From the NCBI RefSeq assembly GCF_000955955.1, contig NZ_JYJG01000580.1:1-6335 (forward strand): a stretch of 6,335 nt of DNA, given 5' to 3'. A program made the translations under genes and the position numbers. Below are positions 1-4,710 of this stretch, piece by piece. The notes beneath the pieces are model-generated. The model searched no databases, was not told the DNA's origin, and was given only the letters and a program-made list of their open reading frames with translations. Origin of the DNA: Lentzea aerocolonigenes. Lineage in GTDB: Bacteria; Actinomycetota; Actinomycetes; Mycobacteriales; Pseudonocardiaceae. Within the stretch, counting starts at the first letter, position 1; each line of letters begins with the position of its first letter.

Positions 1-46
1 GTCCCACTGAGCGTGAATCACCCGCCAACGTTCCGGGTCGCGCCAC

Positions 47-52
47 TAAGGT
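47..52 (+). promoter_or_regulatory. Candidate -10 box (TAAGGT) for the nucleotidyltransferase, possibly giving a leaderless mRNA
   Basis: TAAGGT fits the actinobacterial -10 pattern TAnnnT and ends 7 bases before the ATG at 60, so transcription could begin at or next to the start codon. No convincing -35 is visible 16-18 bases upstream. The same bases contain AAGG (48-51), 8 bases from the ATG, which could instead be a weak ribosome binding site. The two readings exclude each other. The rest of 1-59 shows no gene. Confidence 0.3.
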
Positions 53-59
53 TGAAGCC

Positions 60-635
60 ATGCGCGTGGCCGGCCTCCTGCTAGCTGCGGGGGCCGGCCG
101 CCGGTTCGGCACCCCCAAGGCCCTTGTCCCGTTGGACGGCAAGCTCTTCGTCGACAGAGCGGCCGAACTCCTCAAGTCCGCCGGCTGCGATCCAGTGGTC
201 GTCGTCCTCGGCGCCAAAGCGGACGAAGTGCGCGCAGCGGCCTCTTTGGACGGCGTCACCGTCGTCGACAACCCGCACTGGGACACCGGAATGGGCTCGT
301 CGCTGCGAACCGGACTGCACGCCATCGGCATCGTCGAAGCGGTTGTCGTGCTCCCCGTGGACACCCCCGGGGTCACCGTCGAAGCGCTCCACCGCCTCAT
401 GGCTCTCGCCGAACCGGAAGTCCTCGCCCGCGCGGTCTACCACGGCGAAATCGGCCACCCGGTACTGATCGGCAGCGACCACTTCGCGGGCGTGATGGCC
501 TCGGCAGCAGGCGACCAAGGCGCGCGGGACTACCTCAAAGCCAGCACCGTCCGCCACGTCGAATGCGCTGACGTGGCGGACAGTGCGGACGTCGACAAGC
601 CCGAGGACCTTAAGCGACGTACCGGCGAAGCTTGA
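60..635 (+). CDS. MocA/MobA-like nucleotidyltransferase (molybdenum-cofactor type)
   Basis: A 191-residue cytoplasmic protein with the single-domain Rossmann-like fold of the MobA-like NTP transferases. Visible motifs are the nucleotide-binding loop LLAAGAGRRFG at residues 7-17, followed by PK (19-20). Further on are NPHW near 71-74, TGMGSS at 77-82, the metal-binding DTPG at 101-104, GHP at 132-134, GDQGAR at 151-156 and DVDKPEDL at 177-184. LAAG rather than the LAGG of MobA, together with TGMGSS and GHP, points to the MocA side of the family. MocA transfers CMP from CTP to molybdopterin for xanthine dehydrogenase and CO dehydrogenase type enzymes. No molybdoenzyme gene is in the window, so the substrate is inferred and another NTP:acceptor transferase remains possible. 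Length is normal for MocA. The ATG at 60 starts exactly at the family N-terminus. Its 3' end overlaps the convergent peptidase gene by 26 bp. Confidence 0.88.
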   Translation: MRVAGLLLAAGAGRRFGTPKALVPLDGKLFVDRAAELLKSAGCDPVVVVLGAKADEVRAAASLDGVTVVDNPHWDTGMGSSLRTGLHAIGIVEAVVVLPVDTPGVTVEALHRLMALAEPEVLARAVYHGEIGHPVLIGSDHFAGVMASAAGDQGARDYLKASTVRHVECADVADSADVDKPEDLKRRTGEA

Positions 636-1215
636 TGCCCGACGACACGTTGGACGCGCTCAGCCACGCGAGCCCGCCACCCGAGTAGGCCGGGTCGGAC
701 ACGGCGAACTCGTTGCCGCCGGCGCGGTAGCCGACGATCGTCGCGTAGTGGCCGCCGGAGTAGTTGCGGCCGTTCAGGCGGATCACGTTGATGACGACGG
801 CGTGGCCGCGGTTCGCGTTGTAGACGACGTCGGCCTTGAGCTTGGTCAGCAGCTGCGCGTCCGTCGACCACTGCTTGACCTGGTAGTAGGTCGAGCCGGT
901 GTAGTGGTCGAGGGCGTTCTCGAGGTTCTTGATGTTCGGCAGGCCGTTGGTCGTGACCTTCATGAACGAGGCCAGCGTGGACTGCTCGATGTACTTGCCT
1001 CGCGCGGTCAGGGCGATGCGGGCGGCGGCAGCTGAGCACCAGTAACCGGTCTTCTGGACCTGGAACTGGTGCGGCAGCACGCCTTCACCCTGGATGCCGA
1101 GCTCGGCGGCGGCCGGGATGACGTTCTCGCCGGGCGCGGCGATGGCCGGCGCGGTCAGGATGGTCATCGCGACGCCGACCGCGGCGACCGCCCCGGTGAT
1201 CTTCGCAAGCTTCAT
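610..1215 (-). CDS. Exported C39-like (papain-fold) cysteine peptidase
   Basis: A 201-residue protein with a clear Sec signal peptide: MKLAK, a hydrophobic stretch to about residue 22, then a probable signal-peptidase cut after AIA (residues 24-26) or AIAA (24-27). The mature part resembles the Peptidase_C39_2 / AvrRpt2-like secreted proteins of actinobacteria. The candidate catalytic set is Cys60 in QVQKTGYWCSAAA, His156 in SGGHYATIVGY and Asp174 in VSDPA, with Gln54 placed to form the oxyanion hole. The order Q-C-H-D and the spacing fit a papain-like fold. From memory most relatives read YWCGPA at the active Cys; here Gly-Pro is replaced by Ser-Ala, so activity is likely but not certain. 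There is no double-glycine transporter, so this is not the processing domain of a bacteriocin exporter. The ATG at 1213-1215 is preceded by a good binding site (GAGGGG). Its target is unknown, and its 3' end overlaps the nucleotidyltransferase. Confidence 0.85.
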   Translation of the reverse strand: MKLAKITGAVAAVGVAMTILTAPAIAAPGENVIPAAAELGIQGEGVLPHQFQVQKTGYWCSAAAARIALTARGKYIEQSTLASFMKVTTNGLPNIKNLENALDHYTGSTYYQVKQWSTDAQLLTKLKADVVYNANRGHAVVINVIRLNGRNYSGGHYATIVGYRAGGNEFAVSDPAYSGGGLAWLSASNVSSGIKLRRYVA

Positions 1216-1224
1216 CTTTCAGAT

Positions 1225-1230
1225 CCCCTC
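1225..1230 (-). promoter_or_regulatory. Ribosome binding site of the C39-like peptidase
   Basis: On the minus strand these bases read GAGGGG, 9 bases before the ATG at 1213-1215. It is one of the clearest Shine-Dalgarno sequences in the window and confirms the start that places the signal peptide at the N-terminus. Confidence 0.7.
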
Positions 1231-1381
1231 AGTGGAGGCGCCGAACCCCTGGCGCGGCGCTCGGCGAAAGCTTGTCGGCTCGCGGTAAAGGCTCGCCACC
1301 ACATTCGGCCAAGTCCTAAAAAGCCAGGTAAGAGTACTCACGCCCACGCAGAGTGGGGTGGTTTGGACCGTTCGGCTGAGT

Positions 1382-1411
1382 CGTCTCGAATCCGGTACAA
1401 GGCCTGAGACG
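1382..1411. repeat. Inverted repeat just upstream of the regulator gene
   Basis: CGTCTC (1382-1387) is mirrored by GAGACG (1406-1411), with an 18-base centre that allows one more G-T pair. It ends 19 bases before the regulator's GTG and covers its weak candidate -10 sequences. It could be an autoregulatory operator or a leader hairpin. A 6-bp match can occur by chance, so confidence is low. Confidence 0.3.
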
Positions 1412-1430
1412 CTGTGCCACTCTGCTTGCC

Positions 1431-2378
1431 GTGCTGCGTGTCCACTTCACGGCGGAGGACCTGGTGAGGGTGCGGATCGCCCCTGGTCCCGACCCGATGT
1501 GGGAGATCCTGCTGAGCCTGCACGTGCTGCGGCAGCGTTCGGCGACCCCGGTGTTCGGCGCGTGGCGCGCGAACGTGCGCACGACGCTGCCGGACGACGC
1601 CCGCTGGCTCATGCAGCTCGCGCCGCCTGTCGGCTACTCCCCCGACTTCCTGACTCCCACCGCGGGTTCCTGTGCCATCGACGCGGGCATCGACGCCGTG
1701 CTCAGCACACCCGTCGAGTCATTACGCGCCGACCTCGCCCAACTGGACGGCCCGCACCGAGACCCGCGCACCCACCTGCTGGCCAGCGGCGACGTGGCCA
1801 CTTTGGACTCCCTCGGCGAGGCCTTGCGCGCCTACCACCGCCACGCGCTGGCTCCGTTCTGGGACGAGATCAGAGCGGGAGTCGACGCCGACCGCGCGGT
1901 GCGGGCACGTTCCTTTCTGGACGGCGGCGGCGAGGGCATGCTCTCGGCCCTGCACCCGACCATCTCCTGGGTCTCGCCCGTGCTGCGGATCGAGTCCCGC
2001 TTCCCGCAACGCGACGTCCACCTGCACGGCCAGGGCCTGGTGCTGGTCCCGTCGTACTTCTGCTGGGAACGCCCGATCATGCTCCGCGACCAGCGCCACC
2101 CGCCGGTCCTCGTCTACCCGATCGCCCGGGACCTGCACGTCGCCACCACCGGGAAACGCTCGCTGGAAGCCCTGCTCGGACGCACCCGCGCGGCCGCCCT
2201 CGAAGTCATCGCGGGCGGCTGCACCACCACCGAACTGGCGCGCAGACTCGGCATCTCGGCGGCCTCGGCCAGCGCCCACGCCTCCGTGCTGAGGGACGCG
2301 GGCCTGGCCGTGGCTCAACGCCACCGCAACTCCGTGCTCCACACCGCTTCGGCGCTCGGCGTGGAACTACTGGCGTGA
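1431..2378 (+). CDS. Winged-helix transcriptional regulator, DUF5937/ArsR-like
   Basis: A 315-residue protein whose N-terminus (LRVHFTAEDLVRVRIAPGPD, residues 2-21) looks like the DUF5937 domain found in many actinobacterial regulators. The C-terminus carries a winged helix-turn-helix at about residues 250-315. Its core is TTELARRLGISAASASAHAS (266-285), followed by VLRDAGLA, the recognition-helix pattern of ArsR-type repressors. I see no metal-binding Cys cluster, so it is probably not a metal sensor; the long N-terminal part would sense a ligand or mediate dimerisation. The GTG at 1431 is chosen because it gives the usual family N-terminus. No Shine-Dalgarno is visible before it, so it may be weakly translated. 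Leu98 is encoded by TTA (1722-1724), the only in-frame TTA I found in any gene here. Its target is unknown; it converges on, and overlaps by 12 bp, the flavin monooxygenase. Confidence 0.85.
   Translation: MLRVHFTAEDLVRVRIAPGPDPMWEILLSLHVLRQRSATPVFGAWRANVRTTLPDDARWLMQLAPPVGYSPDFLTPTAGSCAIDAGIDAVLSTPVESLRADLAQLDGPHRDPRTHLLASGDVATLDSLGEALRAYHRHALAPFWDEIRAGVDADRAVRARSFLDGGGEGMLSALHPTISWVSPVLRIESRFPQRDVHLHGQGLVLVPSYFCWERPIMLRDQRHPPVLVYPIARDLHVATTGKRSLEALLGRTRAAALEVIAGGCTTTELARRLGISAASASAHASVLRDAGLAVAQRHRNSVLHTASALGVELLA
1722..1724 (+). other. Rare in-frame TTA leucine codon in the regulator
   Basis: Codon 98 of the regulator is TTA, in the reading ...GTC GAG TCA TTA CGC... . In GC-rich actinomycetes TTA is the rarest leucine codon, and in Streptomyces its reading depends on the developmentally controlled bldA tRNA. 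I found no other in-frame TTA in the seven genes. The codon is directly visible; control through a bldA-like tRNA is inference. Confidence 0.85.
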
Positions 2379-3560
2379 GTCGGGCACGTCGGCGTAGTCG
2401 GGCAGCTCGAGACCGTTGATCGCACGGTCCACCAGCGCCATGAGCGCGTCCATGTCGGGTTCGGGACCCGGCTCGATCTCGGCCTGGGGCACCGCACGAC
2501 TCTGCGCGTGCAGCCGGCCGATCTCCTGGTTGTCCGCGACGAACTGCCGCATCCGCTCCTCGTACGCGGCGAACCCGGCTTCCGGGTCCCACTTGGCGGC
2601 GGCCAGCTCTCCGGCGAGCAGGTACGCGCCGACCAGGGCCAGTCCGGTGCCCGCCCCGGACATCGGCGACGCGCAGAACGCCGCGTCGCCGATCAGCCCG
2701 ACCCGTCCGGAGGACCAGCGGTCCATCTTCACCTGGGCGACCTGGTCGAGGTAGAAGTCCGGCGTGTCGTCGAGGTGCGCGAGGATGCGCGGCGTCAGCC
2801 AGCCGAAACCGTCCATCTTCGCGCGCAGCAACTGCTTCTGCGCCTCGATGTCGCGGTGGTCGATGTCGAACTCCTTCGCGGGGAAGGAGAACAGGGCCAT
2901 CGCCTGCGTGGCGTCCTGGATCGGCCGCAGCCCGGCGGACCGCGCGGTCACCGGGTCCTGGTAGTCGAGGAACCAGCGGTCGAGCCCGAACTCGTTGGGC
3001 ACGCTGTAGAAGGCCAGCACCATCCCGAGGTGGTGGATGAACTGCTCACGCGGCCCGAACACCATCCCGCGCAACGACGAGTGCAGCCCGTCGGCCCCGA
3101 CCACCAGGTCGAACCGCCGCCGCTCACCGCTCGCGAAGGTCACGTCGACCCCGTCCGCGTCCTGCGTGAGCTCGGCGATCCGGTCGTTGAACACGTACTC
3201 GACACCGTCGCGGGTGTCGTCGTAGAGCACCTGAGCCAGGTCTCCGCGGAGGATCTCGATCTCCGCGATGAAACCGTCACCGCCGTCGTCTTCGGCGCTG
3301 AACGTCTGCACCACGTTCCCGTCGACGTCCACGGTGTGCGCGCCGGCCGTGTCCGTACAGGCCGCGCGCACCTCCGCGTCCAGCCCCATCCGCCGGATGA
3401 CCTCCCTGGCCACCCCGCGCGCGTCCACCGCCTGACCACCGGGACGCAACCCGGCAGCCCGTTCCACCACGGTCACCTCGGCACCGCGCCGCCACAACCA
3501 GTGCGCCAGCGCGGGCCCGGCAATGCTCGCCCCCGCGATCAAAACACTGTTACCGCTCAC
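2367..3560 (-). CDS. FAD-dependent group A monooxygenase, TetX-like (FAD_binding_3)
   Basis: A 397-residue flavoprotein. The N-terminal Rossmann motif is VLIAGASIAG (residues 6-15), a GxSxxG variant of GxGxxG. It is followed by the acidic end of the second strand in VTVVER (29-34) and then RPGGQAVD (39-46). ILRGDL (103-108) supplies the conserved arginine. VVGADGLHSSLR (153-164) is the DG motif, and GRVGLIGDAAFCASPMSGAG (285-304) is the GD motif that contacts the FAD ribityl chain. Such enzymes use NAD(P)H and O2 to hydroxylate aromatic or polyketide substrates; relatives include TetX-type tetracycline-inactivating enzymes. The substrate cannot be read from the sequence. Length is normal. The GTG at 3558-3560 is chosen because it begins three codons before the conserved first strand and has GGGGG 5 bases upstream. 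A longer reading to 3806 would run through the membrane-protein gene. It overlaps the convergent regulator by 12 bp. Confidence 0.9.
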   Translation of the reverse strand: MSGNSVLIAGASIAGPALAHWLWRRGAEVTVVERAAGLRPGGQAVDARGVAREVIRRMGLDAEVRAACTDTAGAHTVDVDGNVVQTFSAEDDGGDGFIAEIEILRGDLAQVLYDDTRDGVEYVFNDRIAELTQDADGVDVTFASGERRRFDLVVGADGLHSSLRGMVFGPREQFIHHLGMVLAFYSVPNEFGLDRWFLDYQDPVTARSAGLRPIQDATQAMALFSFPAKEFDIDHRDIEAQKQLLRAKMDGFGWLTPRILAHLDDTPDFYLDQVAQVKMDRWSSGRVGLIGDAAFCASPMSGAGTGLALVGAYLLAGELAAAKWDPEAGFAAYEERMRQFVADNQEIGRLHAQSRAVPQAEIEPGPEPDMDALMALVDRAINGLELPDYADVPDSRQ

Positions 3561-3583
3561 CGCGACCCCCAATAATCGCTCAG

Positions 3584-3599
3584 CCGGACAACGGTCCGG
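3584..3599. repeat. Perfect inverted repeat (operator candidate) upstream of the monooxygenase
   Basis: CCGGAC-AACG-GTCCGG: two perfect 6-bp arms with a 4-base centre, lying 24-39 bases upstream of the monooxygenase GTG and inside the 52-bp gap to the membrane-protein gene. On the minus strand a weak -10-like GATTAT (3572-3577) follows it, so the repeat would sit near a -35 region, a usual place for a repressor. Alternatively it forms a hairpin in a transcript running from the membrane-protein gene into the monooxygenase. Confidence 0.45.
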
Positions 3600-3612
3600 A
3601 GTGTACGGAGCC

Positions 3613-3795
3613 TCACGGCCGCGCCCGCACCGCCGCGCGCGCACAACCACCAGCCACCACGAGCAGCGCCAACGCCACCCACACCGGCCACAGCTCGGAG
3701 TAGGTGATCGCCAGCGCGATGTTCGTCGCCCCGGCAGCCGTGAAGACCGCCGCCACCACGACCCAGAAGTAGAAGTACCGCCTGATCCAACCCAC
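3613..3795 (-). CDS. Small two-helix membrane protein, function unknown
   Basis: A 60-residue protein I do not recognise. It has a basic start (MGWIRR), a hydrophobic segment at about residues 9-30, a short loop containing YSEL (32-35), a second hydrophobic segment at about 35-53, and a basic tail ending in RAAVRARP. The positive-inside rule predicts both ends in the cytoplasm. Nearly all codons end in G or C, and the hydrophobic pattern is clean, which makes this frame much more convincing than the overlapping frames. The only possible upstream-most start is the GTG at 3793-3795, since an in-frame stop lies at 3817-3819. GGGCAGGGG abuts the GTG directly, an unusually short spacing for a binding site. 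It lies 52 bp upstream of the monooxygenase on the same strand and may be co-transcribed with it; it is divergent from the SIS gene. It could also be an independent small gene. Confidence 0.72.
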   Translation of the reverse strand: MGWIRRYFYFWVVVAAVFTAAGATNIALAITYSELWPVWVALALLVVAGGCARAAVRARP

Positions 3796-3854
3796 CCCCT
3801 GCCCACACGAGTCCCGTTATCGCGCGTATCGAGGTTTGTGGTGCTCGGGTTACT

Positions 3855-3866
3855 GGTGAGGTCACC
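3855..3866. repeat. Inverted repeat in the SIS-gene promoter region
   Basis: GGTGA-GG-TCACC forms a 5-bp inverted repeat with a 2-base centre, and one more matching C/G pair lies outside it (3853 and 3868). The left side reads ACTGGT (3852-3857), the same six bases that begin the DasR site consensus of Streptomyces as I remember it, but the right half is shifted and does not match. If transcription begins at the ATG, the repeat spans roughly -36 to -25, suitable for a repressor such as a GntR-type protein. The match is weak. Confidence 0.35.
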
Positions 3867-3876
3867 TGCGATCCGG

Positions 3877-3882
3877 TACTAC
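3877..3882 (+). promoter_or_regulatory. Weak candidate -10 for the SIS gene (leaderless start)
   Basis: TACTAC lies 8 bases before the ATG at 3891, where no Shine-Dalgarno is visible. TGGTGA (3854-3859), 17 bases upstream, is only a poor -35. The absence of a binding site and the position of this box suggest a leaderless transcript; the box matches consensus at just three positions. Confidence 0.25.
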
Positions 3883-3890
3883 TGACCCGC

Positions 3891-4631
3891 ATGACGACCG
3901 ACACCGTGACCGGCTCCGACTACGGCAACCTCGTGCGCACGCACCTGACGCGCGTCGAACAGCACAACGCCGCCGCGCTCGACGACGTGGCCGAGCTCGT
4001 GCTGGCCGCAGTGCAGGCGGACGGCCTGCTCCTCACCGCGGGCGCCGGCCACTCCCTGGCAGCGGTCGCCGAAACCTTCTACCGCGCAGGTGGCCTTGCC
4101 TGCGTCCGCCCGATCTACCACCCGGAACTGCTCCCGATGCACGGCGCCATCAGCAGCACCTCGGCCGAACGCCGCAGCGGCCTGGCAGGCGAAGTCCTCC
4201 GCGAAGCAGGCCTCGCCCCGCACGACGTCCTCTTCGTCTTCTCCACCTCGGGCGTCAACTACTACCCGGTGGAACTGGCCCAGGAAGCCGCCGACGCGGG
4301 CTGCCCGGTAGTAGCCGTCACCTCGGTCAGCTCCAGCTCCCAAGCCCCGCGCCGAGCCGGCGTCACCCTGGCCGAAGTCGCCACCGTCGTCCTGGACAAC
4401 CTCGTCCCGCCCGGCGACTCCACCTACCCGGTCGACGCCCCGGTCACCGCCGCCATCTCGACCGTCGCCACCACGTTCCTCTGGAACCTGCTGATGGTCC
4501 GCCTGATCGACAAGGCCACCGAGACCGGCGTGCAACTGCCGCTCTGGCGCAGCGCGAACGTCGAAGGCGGCGACGCGGCCAACGCCGACCTGCTCAAGCA
4601 CTACCAAACCCGCGTCCCGCAGCTCGGATAG
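3891..4631 (+). CDS. SIS-domain phosphosugar protein, UPF0309-like
   Basis: A 246-residue cytoplasmic protein with a single SIS fold. GLLLTAGAGHS (residues 45-55) is the first strand and loop, ETFYRAGGLACVRPI (61-75) matches the AEExFYRAGGL block of UPF0309 proteins, and VLFVFSTSGVN (113-123) is the phosphosugar-binding loop. PVVAVTS (139-145), VVLDN (166-170) and the tail block SANVEGGDAANADLL (221-235) complete the family signature. Length matches UPF0309 (about 245). It lacks the SGRLG-type signature of MurQ etherase. As I recall, the Streptomyces relative SCO4393 (NagS) acts on N-acetylglucosamine 6-phosphate, so an amino-sugar-phosphate isomerase or dehydratase role is likely but inferred. 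The loop reads STSGVN where relatives, from memory, read SNSGRN. The ATG at 3891 is taken as the start, although no ribosome binding site precedes it. A penicillin-binding protein follows 79 bp downstream. Confidence 0.85.
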   Translation: MTTDTVTGSDYGNLVRTHLTRVEQHNAAALDDVAELVLAAVQADGLLLTAGAGHSLAAVAETFYRAGGLACVRPIYHPELLPMHGAISSTSAERRSGLAGEVLREAGLAPHDVLFVFSTSGVNYYPVELAQEAADAGCPVVAVTSVSSSSQAPRRAGVTLAEVATVVLDNLVPPGDSTYPVDAPVTAAISTVATTFLWNLLMVRLIDKATETGVQLPLWRSANVEGGDAANADLLKHYQTRVPQLG

Positions 4632-4633
4632 GT

Positions 4634-4652
4634 AGAAATCCTCAGGGTTTCT
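4634..4652 (+). terminator. Hairpin directly after the SIS gene, candidate terminator
   Basis: AGAAATCC (4634-4641) can pair with GGGTTTCT (4645-4652) over 8 bp including one G-T pair, with a 3-base TCA loop, starting 2 bases after the TAG stop. No T-run follows, so it is not a classical intrinsic terminator, though actinobacterial terminators often lack one. It could instead protect the mRNA end or be an operator for the downstream gene. Confidence 0.4.
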
Positions 4653-4666
4653 CAGCCATCCGCGGT

Positions 4667-4672
4667 TAGTCT
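4667..4672 (+). promoter_or_regulatory. Weak candidate -10 for the penicillin-binding protein gene
   Basis: TAGTCT fits TAnnnT and lies 38 bases before the GTG, after the hairpin at 4634-4652. No good -35 is seen. It would allow transcription independent of the SIS gene. Confidence 0.25.
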
Positions 4673-4694
4673 CCCACCGGGGAAAGCACTTACC

Positions 4695-4702
4695 TGGGGG
4701 GA
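4695..4702 (+). promoter_or_regulatory. Ribosome binding site of the penicillin-binding protein
   Basis: GGGGGGAA lies 8 bases upstream of the GTG at 4711. It supports this non-ATG start, which also puts the basic residues KTRR immediately before the membrane anchor. Confidence 0.6.
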
Positions 4703-4710
4703 ACTCAACC

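Larger units (their letters stand above)
1216..1430. other. Divergent intergenic region between the peptidase and the regulator
   Basis: This 215-bp spacer must hold both promoters. For the peptidase (minus strand) two weak options are visible. One is TAGGAC (1313-1318) as a -10. The other is TTGGCC (1307-1312) with TTTACC (1284-1289), 17 bases apart. For the regulator (plus strand) TTGGAC (1363-1368) and TCGAAT (1386-1391) are 17 bases apart but only weakly resemble consensus. It also holds the perfect palindrome GAGTACTC (1332-1339), the inverted repeat CCCAC/GTGGG (1343-1347, 1353-1357) and a locally AT-richer patch at about 1313-1340. I see no gene or RNA here. Confidence 0.5.

Noticed and set aside
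1378..1400. tRNA-like T-arm (CTCGAATCC)
   Set aside because: No proper TTCRANY loop, no matching acceptor stem and no anticodon arm around it.
1358..2419. 353-residue plus-strand open frame overlapping the regulator
   Set aside because: A different frame of the regulator gene, giving an Arg/Pro-rich sequence without domain features.
2508..3575. 355-residue plus-strand open frame opposite the monooxygenase
   Set aside because: It is antisense to a gene with all FAD-binding motifs, its product is a low-complexity Arg/Val/Pro/His-rich sequence, and it arises from GC-rich codon structure.
2367..3806. Longer (479-residue) start for the monooxygenase
   Set aside because: The extra 82 residues are Trp/Arg/Ser-rich, unlike the family, and cover the 60-residue membrane-protein gene; the GTG at 3558-3560 gives the usual N-terminus.
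3557..3904. 115-residue minus-strand frame covering the small membrane protein region
   Set aside because: Gly/Arg-rich and patternless, while the alternative frame at 3613-3795 has two clear hydrophobic segments and GC-ending codons.
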